Positions 1 through 8,829 of a stretch of DNA of 12,951 bases are shown here, in pieces. Source of the DNA: Gammaproteobacteria bacterium (GTDB lineage: Bacteria; Pseudomonadota; Gammaproteobacteria; Arenicellales; Poriferihabitantaceae); the NCBI GenBank assembly GCA_009839585.1, contig VXPI01000373.1, positions 1 through 12,951 on the forward strand, written 5' to 3'. Each line of letters begins with the position of its first letter. Positions within the stretch are counted from its first letter, which is position 1. The notes below the pieces were generated by a model, which saw only the letters and a list, made by a program, of their open reading frames with translations, had not been told where the DNA came from and made no database searches. The position numbers and the translations under genes were made by a program.

Positions 1-122
1 AAAATATTCTTCACAATCACAATTAGAATTGCTGACACTACACGCTACAATATAGACAACCGATTCTCCCAACTTGCTACCGCAGAACAGGGCAATTATG
101 CAACCTATACCATACGAACCGG

Positions 123-152
123 TTGTGCACAATGAACTTGTCCACTGCAGTG
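123..152. promoter_or_regulatory. Two perfect 10-bp palindromes, possible regulator sites
   Basis: TTGTGCACAA (123-132) and CACTGCAGTG (143-152) are each perfect palindromes. Their centres are 20 bp apart, about two helical turns. They flank and overlap the only plausible -35 hexamer (TTGTCC, 138-143) for the thiolase gene. No regulator gene is visible in the window, so the protein that might bind them is unknown. Short palindromes arise often by chance, and only their clustering makes them worth recording. Confidence 0.25.
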
Positions 153-167
153 TGCTTCATAACGATA

Positions 168-200
168 CATATGTCGATGGGAAATCTTTCTCGACATATG
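168..200. promoter_or_regulatory. Long inverted repeat, candidate operator of the thiolase gene
   Basis: CATATGTCGA at 168-177 is matched exactly by its reverse complement TCGACATATG at 191-200, with 13 nt between the arms. The centre contains a further small palindrome, GAAA-TC-TTTC (181-190). The arm centres are 23 bp apart, which fits a dimeric DNA-binding protein touching one face of the helix. The repeat ends about 60 nt before the thiolase start. There is no T-run, so a terminator is unlikely. I did not see the same arms in the other intergenic regions of the window. Confidence 0.45.
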
Positions 201-261
201 AGTCATGACCTGCTGAAAACAGATTGTCTTCCGTACATAATCAACCAGACCGGATCAGGAC

Positions 262-1491
262 ATGAGAGTGCGGAAGGTGCATGATGTATACATATGCGAC
301 GGTGTTCGTACGCCAATCGGGCGGTATGGCGGTGCCTTGTCGTCAATCCGTACGGATGACCTTGGCTCTGTTCCAATCCGAAAATTGATGGAAAGGAACC
401 ATCAGGTCGATTGGTCATTACTGGATGACCTTATTCTTGGTTGTGCCAACCAAGCGGGGGAAGATAGTCGCAATGTAGGACGCATGTGCAGTTTGCTGGC
501 CGGATTACCAGTTACGGTTCCCGCTTCGACCGTTAATCGCTTGTGTGGATCTGGTATGGATGCGGTCGGTATCGCAACTCGCTCAATCCGTTGTGGAGAA
601 ACAAAAATGTGGATCGCCGGCGGAGTGGAAAGCATGAGTCGAGCCCCCTTTGTCATGCCAAAAGCCTTCATGGCGTTCAGTCGCGATCATGCCGTGTATG
701 ACACCACAATTGGCTGGCGGTTTATCAACTCCTTGATGCAAAAACAATATGGAGTGGACTCGATGCCGGAAACAGCCGAGAATGTGGCTCTTGAATGCAA
801 TATCAGCCGTGAAGACCAAGATCGTTTTGCCGTATGGTCCCAGACAAAAACCGCCATAGCCATTCAGCGCGGCTTTTATGAACAGGAGATTGTACCGGTC
901 TCAATCCCTCAAAGACGCGGGGGCTCGAAATGGGTGAAACAGGATGAACATCCAAGGCAAACTACCATGGCGTCCTTGTCGAAACTAGGGCCTTTGGTTA
1001 GCGTGGATGGTACGGTTACTGCTGGCAATTCAACCGGGATTAATGATGGTGCCTGTGCGCTTCTACTTGCGAATGAAGAAGCCGTACGAGCACACAGCCT
1101 GATTCCCCGAGCTCGCATACTGTGCATGACGACGACGGGAATCGAACCTCGCATCATGGGACTTGGCCCGATATCTGCCAGCCGCAAAGCCTTGAACAGT
1201 GCTGGACTGACTCTGGACCAGATGGATGTTATAGAAATCAATGAAGCCTTTGCCGCACAAGTTTTGGCTGTGCTGCGAAGCTTGGGAATTGCTGATGATG
1301 ATCCCAGAGTGAACCCAAATGGTGGAGCGATTGCCTTGGGACACCCTCTAGGTGCAAGTGGTACACGACTGTTGGTAACGGCCATGAATCAGTTGGAAGT
1401 GAGTGCTTCACGCTATGCACTTTGTACCATGTGCGTCGGAGTTGGGCAGGGAATCGCGATGGTGATAGAGCGATTGTCCCGGCATCCATGA
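262..1491 (+). CDS. pcaF: 3-oxoadipyl-CoA-type thiolase (PcaF/PaaJ family)
   Basis: This is an acetyl-CoA C-acyltransferase of 409 residues, the usual size for the family. It should cleave a 3-oxoacyl-CoA with free CoA, releasing acetyl-CoA; in the beta-ketoadipate and phenylacetate pathways the products are succinyl-CoA plus acetyl-CoA. The N-terminal ICDGVRTPIGRYGGALSS and the internal GCANQAGEDSRNVGR are typical of PcaF/PaaJ. Catalytic residues are present: Cys95 in RLCGSG, His361 in GHPLG and Cys391 in CTMCVGVGQG; NEAF is at 327-330. The first ATG (262) has only a weak ribosome site. GTG at 277 is an alternative start that would match the N-terminus of relatives more closely. The gene faces the catabolic operon and ends about 140 bp from it, so it has its own promoter. 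The true substrate here may be a C7 dicarboxylyl-CoA rather than 3-oxoadipyl-CoA. Confidence 0.9.
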   Translation: MRVRKVHDVYICDGVRTPIGRYGGALSSIRTDDLGSVPIRKLMERNHQVDWSLLDDLILGCANQAGEDSRNVGRMCSLLAGLPVTVPASTVNRLCGSGMDAVGIATRSIRCGETKMWIAGGVESMSRAPFVMPKAFMAFSRDHAVYDTTIGWRFINSLMQKQYGVDSMPETAENVALECNISREDQDRFAVWSQTKTAIAIQRGFYEQEIVPVSIPQRRGGSKWVKQDEHPRQTTMASLSKLGPLVSVDGTVTAGNSTGINDGACALLLANEEAVRAHSLIPRARILCMTTTGIEPRIMGLGPISASRKALNSAGLTLDQMDVIEINEAFAAQVLAVLRSLGIADDDPRVNPNGGAIALGHPLGASGTRLLVTAMNQLEVSASRYALCTMCVGVGQGIAMVIERLSRHP

Positions 1492-1631
1492 TAACTGGTA
1501 TTTTTGGATCAAGACTTGATGTAGTCCATTGACCGGTTCTCGGTGGATCTACGGGATTCAGACTCTCCCTTGCAATTAGACATGTAGCAGGCATCAAAGA
1601 TTGAGGGGCAATAGACACATGTTGCTCAACA

Positions 1632-2030
1632 TCAGCCTTGCAAGTGAGCCGTTGCTTCGATCTCGATTAGTGCTGCATCCTCAATCAATTCCTTGACGAC
1701 CACGACCGACATTGCTGGAAAATGTCGGCCAAAAACTTTACGGTAGGCTTCACCCACCTCTTTTTGTCTTGCCAGATACTCGTGCTTATCCGTTATGAAC
1801 CAGGTTAACCGAGTGATATCCGATATCTTTCCGCCCGCAGTTGCAACAACCTCGGCTATATTTCGAAGTGCCTGCTCCATCTGCCCGATGAAATCATGGT
1901 ACTCAAACACTTGCTCTTCGTTCCACCCAATTTGTCCGCCAATATGAAGGGTTTTATCGGATGAAAGAATACCATTAGCATAACCTTTTGCGGGAGTCCA
2001 GTTAGCGGGCTGGATCGTTCTAGCTGGCAT
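1632..2030 (-). CDS. Rid-family protein lacking the canonical Arg
   Basis: A small protein of 132 residues with the YjgF/YER057c/UK114 fold signature: IGGQIG near residues 30-35, a central helix ending in AGGKISDI, and the C-terminal IEIEA at 122-126. Classical RidA hydrolyses reactive enamines and imines to ketones and ammonia, using an Arg in FPARS. Here that stretch is FPAMS (104-108), so Met107 replaces the Arg, while the acidic partner (Glu123) is kept. This places it outside canonical RidA, among Rid subfamilies whose activity is less clear. It is the last gene of the leftward operon, 92 nt after the ligase gene. The enamine-type intermediate expected from the monooxygenase/reductase makes a deaminase role attractive, but the missing Arg weakens that inference. 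Confidence 0.85.
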   Translation of the reverse strand: MPARTIQPANWTPAKGYANGILSSDKTLHIGGQIGWNEEQVFEYHDFIGQMEQALRNIAEVVATAGGKISDITRLTWFITDKHEYLARQKEVGEAYRKVFGRHFPAMSVVVVKELIEDAALIEIEATAHLQG

Positions 2031-2122
2031 GAAGAAATACCCTGCATATCTGCTGTTGAGTCCTGTTTGTACATCGGACCGCGATGCCCGATTTGCTTCT
2101 TGATTGCACAGTCTTCTCCGGA

Positions 2123-3742
2123 TTAAACGAATTCAGGATTGTTTTTCAATCGAAAGCGCTGGATTTTTCCACTCTGGGTTTTCGGCAGTGCATCGGTAAA
2201 CACGATACTCCGAGGATACTTGTAGGGGGCGATCATCGCCTTCACATGATTCTTGAGTAATTCAACGGTCTGCTCGTCTCCTGGCATTCCTTCGGCCAGC
2301 ACAACATGAGCCTGAACGATGAATCCTCGTTCAGCATCAGGAATGCCGATAACGGCACACTCATCCACCATTTGATGCGAAAGAAGTGCGGCCTCCACTT
2401 CAGGCCCGGCGATATTATAGCCAGAGGAGATGATCATGTCATCATTGCGTGCAACAAAATGGAAACCGCCATCCTGATCTTTCCAGAAAGTATCTCCGGA
2501 AATGTTCCAGCCATCCCGAACATACTCCATCTGCCTTTGGTCCCGGAGATATCGACATCCAGTCGGACCACGAACTGCAAGACGGCCAATATCGCCAACA
2601 ACGGCCTCATGCCCTTGGTTATCAATCACTTTTGCCTCGTATCCGAAAACCGGCTTTCCCGTGCATCCCGGCTTATGATCGTCCAGGCGGTTGGTGATAA
2701 AGATGTGCAGAAGTTCAGTGGCTCCTATCCCGTCAAGTATGGGCTTGCCAGTTTTTGCTATCCATTCCTCATATACGGGTGACGGCAAGGTCTCGCCGGC
2801 AGACACGGCAACTCGCAAAGATGATAAATCCGCCCCCCCCTCCATAGCCCGCATCATGGTACGATATGCTGTAGGTACCGTAAAACAGACGGTGGCTCTG
2901 TATTTTTCGATGATTTCTACCAGGTTTGGTGGACTGGCATGCTCAAGAAGTGCCGCAGTCGCCCCGAAGCGAAGTGGGAAAATGGCGAGTCCTCCCAGAC
3001 CGAAGGTAAATGCCAGAGGGGGAGAACCGACAAAAATGTCGCCCGGCGAGACTTGCAGCACCTCTTTTGCATACCCATCAGCAATAATCATCAGGTCTCG
3101 ATGGAAATGCATGGTGGCTTTCGGAATGCCGGTCGAACCAGATGTAAATCCCAGCAAGGCAACATCGTCTTGATAGGTTTCGACTACGGAGAACATGACT
3201 GGTTTTTCAAGCGCAACTCGATCCAGTTCCGCATCATGATTGGACGTGCCATCAAAACCCACAACGCGTTTCAGGAAGGGAGAGTCTCTTGCACAATCGG
3301 TTATCTCATCCATCAACCTTGTATCGCATAGTGCCAGTTCAATTTCGGCTATTTCTACATATTTGGCAAGCTCGTCCGCCCGCAACATCGGCATGGTATT
3401 GACGACTACAGCCCCTGCCTTTGTTGCTGCTATCCAGCAAGCGACCATTGACGGGTTATTGGCTGATCGAATCAGCACACGATTGCCGGGCTGTATCCCA
3501 AAATCATCAACCAGTGCATGTGCGAGACGATTGGTCCAATCGGTCAATTCCTTGTAAGTGCGTTGTCGACCATTACCGATCAAGGCAACATTATCGCCAA
3601 AGCCCTGCTCTATCATCTTATCCGTCAGTTCAAACCCGGCGTTGAGTTTTTCAGGGTACTTGAACCCTTCAAGCAACAGGTCTGGCCAAGTCGACTTGTC
3701 CGGGAGGTTTGATTGTGCAAAAGTATCAGTGTGTGCCGTCAT
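2123..3742 (-). CDS. abmG: 2-aminobenzoate-CoA ligase (benzoate-CoA ligase family)
   Basis: An ANL-superfamily acyl-CoA synthetase of 539 residues, the normal length for benzoate-CoA ligases. It should activate an aromatic acid with ATP and CoA, giving the aryl-CoA, AMP and pyrophosphate. The P-loop-like motif FTSGSTGIPKATMH lies at 199-212, the adenine-site motif GATELLH at 340-346, the ribose-binding Asp417 in GWNISGD, and the hinge and conserved core in ARNDDMIISSGYNIAGPE at 431-448. The catalytic Lys526 is in LPKTQSGK near the C-terminus. The anthranilate assignment rests on the neighbouring monooxygenase/reductase; benzoate or salicylate cannot be excluded from motifs alone. The start overlaps the acyl-CoA dehydrogenase gene by 17 nt, which suggests translational coupling. 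A GGAAA lies about 9 nt upstream of the ATG. Confidence 0.85.
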   Translation of the reverse strand: MTAHTDTFAQSNLPDKSTWPDLLLEGFKYPEKLNAGFELTDKMIEQGFGDNVALIGNGRQRTYKELTDWTNRLAHALVDDFGIQPGNRVLIRSANNPSMVACWIAATKAGAVVVNTMPMLRADELAKYVEIAEIELALCDTRLMDEITDCARDSPFLKRVVGFDGTSNHDAELDRVALEKPVMFSVVETYQDDVALLGFTSGSTGIPKATMHFHRDLMIIADGYAKEVLQVSPGDIFVGSPPLAFTFGLGGLAIFPLRFGATAALLEHASPPNLVEIIEKYRATVCFTVPTAYRTMMRAMEGGADLSSLRVAVSAGETLPSPVYEEWIAKTGKPILDGIGATELLHIFITNRLDDHKPGCTGKPVFGYEAKVIDNQGHEAVVGDIGRLAVRGPTGCRYLRDQRQMEYVRDGWNISGDTFWKDQDGGFHFVARNDDMIISSGYNIAGPEVEAALLSHQMVDECAVIGIPDAERGFIVQAHVVLAEGMPGDEQTVELLKNHVKAMIAPYKYPRSIVFTDALPKTQSGKIQRFRLKNNPEFV

Positions 3743-4895
3743 ATTGGTTTTTCCGTGCGCTCATAGTTTGTCTGGCGATAATGACTTTTTGGACATCCGA
3801 AGCTCCTTCGTAGATTCGAAGGGCACGTATTTCTCGATAAAGACTCTCGACGATATGACCAGAACGAACACCATCCCCACCGTGTAATTGTACTGCCTTG
3901 TCAATAACCTGCTGAGCCCGGTCAGTAGCGAACAGTTTCGCCATGGCCGCTTCGCGCGTTACTTTCGGCATGCCGCTGTCCTTAGTCCAGGCAGCTCGAT
4001 AGACAAGCAATGCAGAGGCATCCACATCCACGGCCATTTCAGCAATCTTTCCCTGAACCAGTTGCAAATCAAACATTGGGGAGCCTTGAAAATGGCGGGA
4101 AGATACGCGAACAAGCGATTCATCCAGAGCACGGCGGGAAAATCCCAATGCTGCAGCTGCGACCGTAGAGCGGAAGATATCCAGCACCGACATGGCAATC
4201 TTGAAACCGTCTCCGGATTTGCCGATCATGGACTCGACCGGAATGCGGCAATCATCAAGGTGAATCCTTGCCAACGGGTGGGGTGCAATGGTCTCCAGTC
4301 TTTCAACGATTTTGAGACCGGGAGTATCGGCGGGAATAATAAATGCGGATAGTCCCTTTGCGCCAGGACCCTCTCCAGTTCGCGCAAACACGGTATACAT
4401 GTCTGCAATTCCACCGTTCGAGACCCAGGTCTTCTCTCCTTGCAGGACATATTGGCCACGGTCAGGCACGGCCGTCATGGATATGCTGGCAACATCTGAA
4501 CCAGAATGTGGTTCTGTAAGGGCAAAAGCCGAGATTACTTCTCCTGAACGTGTCCTTGGCAACCATTGCGCCCTCTGTGCCGAACTACCGAATAAGGAAA
4601 TGGCACCCGTGCCTAATCCCTGCATCGCAAACGCGAAATCTGCGAGACCATCATGGCGTGCCAGGGTTTCCCTTATCAAACACAGACTGCGGACATCCAG
4701 ATACCCGTCTTTACTTCCCGTATGTTGCAGAAGCCCGGCATTTCCAAGGCCGGCAACAAGGTTCCGACAGGATTGATCGATATCGAAATGATCGATATGC
4801 TGTAAATTTGCGGAAGCCCAATCATTGGCCTGTTCTGCAATTTTGCGATGTCTGGGTTCGAAAAATGGCCATGACAAAGAGGTTGGATCTGTCAT
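3726..4895 (-). CDS. Acyl-CoA dehydrogenase family protein
   Basis: A 389-residue FAD enzyme that should introduce a 2,3-double bond into an acyl-CoA and pass electrons to an electron-transfer flavoprotein. The flavin motif ALTEPHSGSD is at 125-134, followed by GEKTWVSNGGIAD (153-165). The LHGGDGV stretch near 337-343 and the catalytic base Glu363 in RIYEGASDVQ are both at the usual places. Family homologues occur in the Azoarcus evansii 2-aminobenzoate clusters, and the likely substrate here is a ring-derived CoA thioester after reduction or ring opening. The start codon shares one base with the stop of the upstream crotonase gene, so the two are probably translationally coupled. The end overlaps the ligase gene by 17 nt. 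The precise substrate is unknown. Confidence 0.88.
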   Translation of the reverse strand: MTDPTSLSWPFFEPRHRKIAEQANDWASANLQHIDHFDIDQSCRNLVAGLGNAGLLQHTGSKDGYLDVRSLCLIRETLARHDGLADFAFAMQGLGTGAISLFGSSAQRAQWLPRTRSGEVISAFALTEPHSGSDVASISMTAVPDRGQYVLQGEKTWVSNGGIADMYTVFARTGEGPGAKGLSAFIIPADTPGLKIVERLETIAPHPLARIHLDDCRIPVESMIGKSGDGFKIAMSVLDIFRSTVAAAALGFSRRALDESLVRVSSRHFQGSPMFDLQLVQGKIAEMAVDVDASALLVYRAAWTKDSGMPKVTREAAMAKLFATDRAQQVIDKAVQLHGGDGVRSGHIVESLYREIRALRIYEGASDVQKVIIARQTMSARKNQYDGTH

Positions 4896-5695
4896 CAGTC
4901 ACCCTTGAATAGTGGTCTTTTTTTATCTACAAAAGCCCGATAGGCACGCTTGAAATCATTGCCTTGCATACAGATTGCCTGTGCCTGTGCTTCCGCCTCT
5001 ATTGCCTGTTCAAGCGACATGGACCATTCCTGATGCAACATCTTTTTGGTCATGGAATTCGCAAAAGTTGGACCGTCCGTAATCCGTTCAGCCATACCGA
5101 GTGCTGTAGCCGTGAGATCATTGCTTTTGGCAAGCAAGTTAAAAAAGCCCCATTCATATCCTTCCTGACCACTCATTGACCGACCAAGATACAGCAATTC
5201 GCCGGCACGGCCTTGTCCAATGATACGCGGAAGGATGGCGCATGCCCCCATGTCACAACCCGCAAGACCTACCCGATTGAACAGGAACGCCACTTTTGAA
5301 TCGGCCGTTGCTACACGCAAATCCGATGCCATGGCAATGATAGCACCTGCACCAGCACAAACGCCATCAACTGCAGCAATGATCGGCTTGCCACAATTAA
5401 TCATGGCGTTCACGAGGTCACCGGTCATACGGGTAAACGACAACAGTTCCTTCATGTTCATGTCTGTGAGAGGACCAATGATGTCATGAACATCTCCGCC
5501 GGATGAAAAATTTCCTCCATTCGGAAGAAAAACGACCGCATGAATATCGTCTGAGTAGGCCAGAGTACGAAACCAGTCGCGTAATTCGCTGTAGCTGTCA
5601 AAAGTCAGGGGGTTTTTTCGTTCCGGTCGATTGAACGAGATTTTCGCAATTGATCCATCGATTTGGCAAATAAAATGTTTCGGTTCGCTTAACAT
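4895..5695 (-). CDS. Divergent crotonase (annotated class: enoyl-CoA hydratase family)
   Basis: A 266-residue crotonase-fold protein. Both oxyanion-hole segments are visible: NFSSGGDV (62-69) and DGVCAGAGA (110-118). Neither glutamate needed for hydratase chemistry is present. The first Glu position (GGGCE in ordinary hydratases) reads GAGAI, with Ile119; the second (PE in FPEVNLG) falls in FLFNRVG, around 137-143, with no acid. Instead there is Asp148 in GLAGCDMGA, a loop where enoyl-CoA isomerases, MenB, BadI and 4-chlorobenzoyl-CoA dehalogenase carry a functional acid. It may therefore be an isomerase, or a hydrolase opening a 2-oxocyclohexanecarboxyl-CoA-like ring. The gene starts 53 nt after the SDR gene and shares one base with the acyl-CoA dehydrogenase gene. 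GGTGGA precedes the ATG. Fold assignment is firm; reaction is inference. Confidence 0.85.
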   Translation of the reverse strand: MLSEPKHFICQIDGSIAKISFNRPERKNPLTFDSYSELRDWFRTLAYSDDIHAVVFLPNGGNFSSGGDVHDIIGPLTDMNMKELLSFTRMTGDLVNAMINCGKPIIAAVDGVCAGAGAIIAMASDLRVATADSKVAFLFNRVGLAGCDMGACAILPRIIGQGRAGELLYLGRSMSGQEGYEWGFFNLLAKSNDLTATALGMAERITDGPTFANSMTKKMLHQEWSMSLEQAIEAEAQAQAICMQGNDFKRAYRAFVDKKRPLFKGD

Positions 5696-5748
5696 CGCTC
5701 AATTCCACCCCTCCAATGCGTGGCAAGTTTCAAGTACCCCGCAAGCCT

Positions 5749-6492
5749 TCATATCTCTCCCCCCGACAAGCTGAGTGCGTGACCATTGATTGAAGATGCC
5801 TCGTCACTGGCAAGCCAGAGTGCGCTTTGAGCAACTTCTTCAACTTGGATGAACCGATCTTGTGGATTCGAGGAGCGCAGGGAATTAGCGATATCCCGGA
5901 AGCTTTTTCCTGTCTTGTCTGCAATATTGTCAATCGATCGTTGCAGCATTGGAGTTTCAATAAAGCCCGGGCAAATTGCGTTGACCGTAATGCCCGTCTT
6001 TGCCAACTCAAGGGCAACACCTCGAGTGAGCCCGATAACGCCATGTTTTGCGGCACAATAGGCAGACACATAGGCATAGCCCTTGAGACCAGCAGTTGAT
6101 GCAATGGCGATTAACCGCCCCCATCCCGCAGTTCTCATATCATCCAGAGCACTTTGCCAAGTGTTGACTACACCACCTAGATTAACCCTAAGCATCTTGT
6201 CTAGGTGCTCCGAACTCATGCGGGAAAACAGCATGCTCTCGGCAACCCCGGCATTTGCGACCGCAACGTCTATGGAACCCTGTTGAGAACGTGCCCGGTC
6301 AAATGCTGTCCCGACACTGGTCGAATCTGCCACATCACAAATCTGAAACGGCAATCCCTGAGCAACCAGGTTGGCTCGTGTTCTTCCCATGATGGTCACG
6401 CGTGCACCGGCTTCCGCGAAGGCCTTGGCCGTTGCAGATCCAACTCCTGACCCACCGCCAGTTACGACAATGTGTTTATCCGAGAAGCTCAC
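5749..6492 (-). CDS. Short-chain dehydrogenase/reductase
   Basis: A classical SDR of 247 residues. The cofactor motif TGGGSGVG is at 11-18, NAG at 80-82, and the catalytic tetrad reads Asn104, Ser132, Tyr145 and Lys149 (YCAAK). Arg37 after the second strand (MGRT) hints at NADP(H) preference, which is only an inference. The C-terminal LSLSGGEI is a usual SDR ending. The start codon is GTG inside a GTGA overlap with the stop of the monooxygenase/reductase gene (4 nt), a strong sign of coupling to that enzyme. A likely task is reduction of the 5-oxo group or oxidation of a 3-hydroxyacyl-CoA intermediate of the aminobenzoyl-CoA route. A short-chain alcohol dehydrogenase homologue is known in the comparable Azoarcus evansii clusters. 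Confidence 0.88.
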   Translation of the reverse strand: MSFSDKHIVVTGGGSGVGSATAKAFAEAGARVTIMGRTRANLVAQGLPFQICDVADSTSVGTAFDRARSQQGSIDVAVANAGVAESMLFSRMSSEHLDKMLRVNLGGVVNTWQSALDDMRTAGWGRLIAIASTAGLKGYAYVSAYCAAKHGVIGLTRGVALELAKTGITVNAICPGFIETPMLQRSIDNIADKTGKSFRDIANSLRSSNPQDRFIQVEEVAQSALWLASDEASSINGHALSLSGGEI

Positions 6493-8789
6493 ACCTTGCC
6501 CAGTTCCGCTTCTCGGTCTGCAAGTCGCCAGAGTTGATCACGTCCGGCCAGATAGGGCGGCATCCAGTCTTGCGCCAAACGGTCGTCAATTTTTGAGGCC
6601 TCGCGCAAAGTCCAGTATGGATCAACAAGATGTGGTCTCCCTATGGCAACTAGGTCAGCACGACCCGCAAGCAAAATTGAATTGGCATGATCTGCCTCAT
6701 AGATATTTCCAACGGCCATGGTTGTAAGGCCAGCCTGATTCTTGATTTGATCCGAAAACGGCGTTTGGAACATCCGTCCGTAGACCGGCTTTGCATCAAT
6801 GGTAGTCTGGCCTGCTGAAACATCGATAAGATCAACACCTGCATCCGCAAATGCCAAGGCAACTTTTACCGCCTCATCCGGGGTTATGCCATCATCCTCA
6901 ACCCAGTCATGCGCTGAAATACGAACAGACATCGGTTGGCAGTCCGGCCAGACCGCCCGCATGGCCATGAACACTTCCAAGGGATACCGCATGCGGTTTT
7001 CCAGACTGCCGCCATATTCATCAACTCTCTGGTTCAACATCGGGGAGATGAAGGATGATAGCAAGTAACCATGTGCGGCGTGCAACTCGATCATGTCGAA
7101 GCCAGCGCGATTAGCCATTCGTGTTGCAGCGACAAACTCCTCGCGAATCAGGGCCATGTCACTTCGGGTCATTTCACGGGGAACTTGATTGATATCGGAC
7201 CAGGCAATTGGCGATGCTGAAACCAGCTCCCAGTTATCCTGATTCAGCGGCTGATCCATGCCTTCCCAACCGATTCGGGTGGAGCCCTTACGACCGGAAT
7301 GGCCGATTTGACAGCAGATTCTTGCGTCTGTCTGTTGATGCACGAAGTCCGTCAATCTTCGCCATGCCGCTTCATGTTGGGGATCATAAAGACCAGGACA
7401 GCCCGGTGTAATTCTGCCTTTCGAACTGACGCATGTCATTTCGACGTATAACAGGCCAGCACCGCCCTTGGCCCGCTCCCCGTAATGAATCAGGTGCCAG
7501 TCTCCGGGAGTACCGTCAACGGCCTTGTACTGAGCCATCGGAGAAACGACAATGCGATTCTTCAGGGTCATCTCACGCAATTTGAACGGGGCAAACATGG
7601 GGGCACGAACTGGCGCACTGGCCTGCACCCCTGCCTGATCCATGAACCACCGTTCTGCACTCTCGAGCCACGCGCTATCTCGTTCGCGCAAGTTTTCATG
7701 ACTGATACGCTGGGAACGCGTAAGCAATGAATAATTAAGCTGGATCGGGTCAAGATGAAGATACCGATCGACATTTTCGAACCATTCCAGTGAATTACGT
7801 GCGGCAGATTGAAGGCGTAGAACTTCAAGACGTCGTTCTTCCTCGTACTTCTTCAAGGCTGATACCATATCAGATTCAGAATGAAGATAATCCGCCAAAC
7901 CAATGGCGGATTCAAAAGCCAGCTTGGTTCCCGAACCAATCGAAAAATGAGCGGTGGCTGCCGCATCTCCCAGAAGCACCACATTTTCGTGGCTCCACCG
8001 TTCACACAAAATTCGGGGAAAGCGTATCCAGGCAGAACCACGAACATGATCGGCATTCGTCATCAGGTCATGGCCGCCCAGATAGTTCCTGAAGATCCTC
8101 TCACATGTCTCTATGGATTGTTGCTGGGTCATATCGGCGAAACCGAACGCATCGAAGGTGTGTTGTGCACATTCGACAATGAAGGTTGCCGTTTGCCGAT
8201 CAAATTGATAGGCGTGAACCCAGATCCAGCCATGTTCAGTTTCTTCAAAAATGAACGAAAAGGCATCTGCGAAAGTTTGATGAGTGCCCAACCAGATGAA
8301 ATGGCACTTACGTTGATCAATATCGGGCTTGAATTTGTCCCTGTACAGCATGCGTACTTTTGAATTCAGTCCATCGCTGGCAACCACCAGGTCATAATTC
8401 TTGCGATAGTCTTCAATGTCTTCAACCTCCGTCCTGAAATACATGTCAATTCCGAGTGTCCGTGCACGTTCCTGAAGAAGAAGGAGAAGCTTTTTCCGAC
8501 CAATGCCGCAAAAACCATGACCGGATGAAACAAGGCGCTTGCCCTTGAAATGAAGCGCGATATCATCCCAATAGGCAAAATTGTTGCTGATTGTTTGAGC
8601 GCTGGCAGGATCATTCGCCTTGAGATTGACAAGGGTTTCATCGGAGAGAACAACCCCCCATCCGAAAGTATCGTCGGGGCGATTGCGTTCAATGACGGTA
8701 ATTTTGTGGGATGGGTCGCGCAACTTCATGGAAATTGCAAAATAGAGGCCAGCCGGCCCACCCCCCAGACATGCAATCTTCATCGGCAT
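6489..8789 (-). CDS. 2-aminobenzoyl-CoA monooxygenase/reductase-type fusion flavoprotein
   Basis: Two flavoproteins fused in one chain of 766 residues, numbered from the ATG at 8789. Residues 1 to about 380 are an FAD aromatic hydroxylase, with GGGPAG (9-14), SDGLNSKVR (138-146) and [16 protein letters not shown] (272-287). From about 397 to the end is an Old Yellow Enzyme-like FMN reductase, with [11 protein letters not shown] (570-580) and [10 protein letters not shown] (590-599). This architecture is known in anthraniloyl-CoA monooxygenase (EC 1.14.13.40), which hydroxylates and reduces 2-aminobenzoyl-CoA, and in salicylyl-CoA 5-hydroxylases. The ligase and absence of gentisate genes favour the anthranilate reading. 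The frame stays open to 8879, but I start at the double Met (8789 or 8783) because family proteins begin just before the dinucleotide motif and the upstream DNA looks like the tail of the previous gene. The gene ends in a 4-nt overlap with the SDR gene. Confidence 0.9.
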   Translation of the reverse strand: MPMKIACLGGGPAGLYFAISMKLRDPSHKITVIERNRPDDTFGWGVVLSDETLVNLKANDPASAQTISNNFAYWDDIALHFKGKRLVSSGHGFCGIGRKKLLLLLQERARTLGIDMYFRTEVEDIEDYRKNYDLVVASDGLNSKVRMLYRDKFKPDIDQRKCHFIWLGTHQTFADAFSFIFEETEHGWIWVHAYQFDRQTATFIVECAQHTFDAFGFADMTQQQSIETCERIFRNYLGGHDLMTNADHVRGSAWIRFPRILCERWSHENVVLLGDAAATAHFSIGSGTKLAFESAIGLADYLHSESDMVSALKKYEEERRLEVLRLQSAARNSLEWFENVDRYLHLDPIQLNYSLLTRSQRISHENLRERDSAWLESAERWFMDQAGVQASAPVRAPMFAPFKLREMTLKNRIVVSPMAQYKAVDGTPGDWHLIHYGERAKGGAGLLYVEMTCVSSKGRITPGCPGLYDPQHEAAWRRLTDFVHQQTDARICCQIGHSGRKGSTRIGWEGMDQPLNQDNWELVSASPIAWSDINQVPREMTRSDMALIREEFVAATRMANRAGFDMIELHAAHGYLLSSFISPMLNQRVDEYGGSLENRMRYPLEVFMAMRAVWPDCQPMSVRISAHDWVEDDGITPDEAVKVALAFADAGVDLIDVSAGQTTIDAKPVYGRMFQTPFSDQIKNQAGLTTMAVGNIYEADHANSILLAGRADLVAIGRPHLVDPYWTLREASKIDDRLAQDWMPPYLAGRDQLWRLADREAELGKV

Positions 8790-8829
8790 ATTGCCCGTCA
8801 AACCTAGGTTGTACTTTGTCATAAACAAT

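Larger units (their letters stand above)
1..261. other. Non-coding region upstream of the thiolase gene
   Basis: I see no credible gene here. The stretch is relatively AT-rich at its left end and dense in short palindromes: CAATT-AG-AATTG at 20-31, AACCGGTT at 117-124, TTGTGCACAA at 123-132, CACTGCAGTG at 143-152 and the long inverted repeat at 168-200. A weak sigma70-like pair could be TTGTCC (138-143) and TAACGA (160-165), with 16 nt between them. If that promoter is real, the inverted repeat lies across or just after the transcription start, a normal place for a repressor operator. The reading as a control region is inference. Confidence 0.5.

Noticed and set aside
909..1385. 158-codon frame on the minus strand inside the thiolase gene
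   Set aside because: It is antisense to highly conserved thiolase motifs and shows no family features of its own.
1508..1552. ATCAAG-A-CTTGAT palindrome followed by an imperfect hairpin (outer GTAG/CTAC pairing), considered as a bidirectional terminator between the convergent genes
   Set aside because: The second stem is broken into 4, 3 and 3 base pairs with bulges, and neither strand has a T-run after it. Termination may still occur here but is not supported by a standard signal.
1619..1632. ATGTTG-CT-CAACAT palindrome touching the stop codon of the Rid gene
   Set aside because: The two-base centre is too short for a stable RNA hairpin and there is no T-run, so I do not call it a terminator.
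2306..2782. 158-codon frame on the plus strand inside the ligase gene
   Set aside because: Antisense to conserved ligase motifs; composition is that of a shadow frame.
6489..8789. Salicylyl-CoA 5-hydroxylase as the primary name of the fused flavoprotein
   Set aside because: The architecture fits, but no gentisate-pathway gene is in the window and the ligase, Rid protein and beta-oxidation genes fit anthranilate better. Kept as an alternative only.
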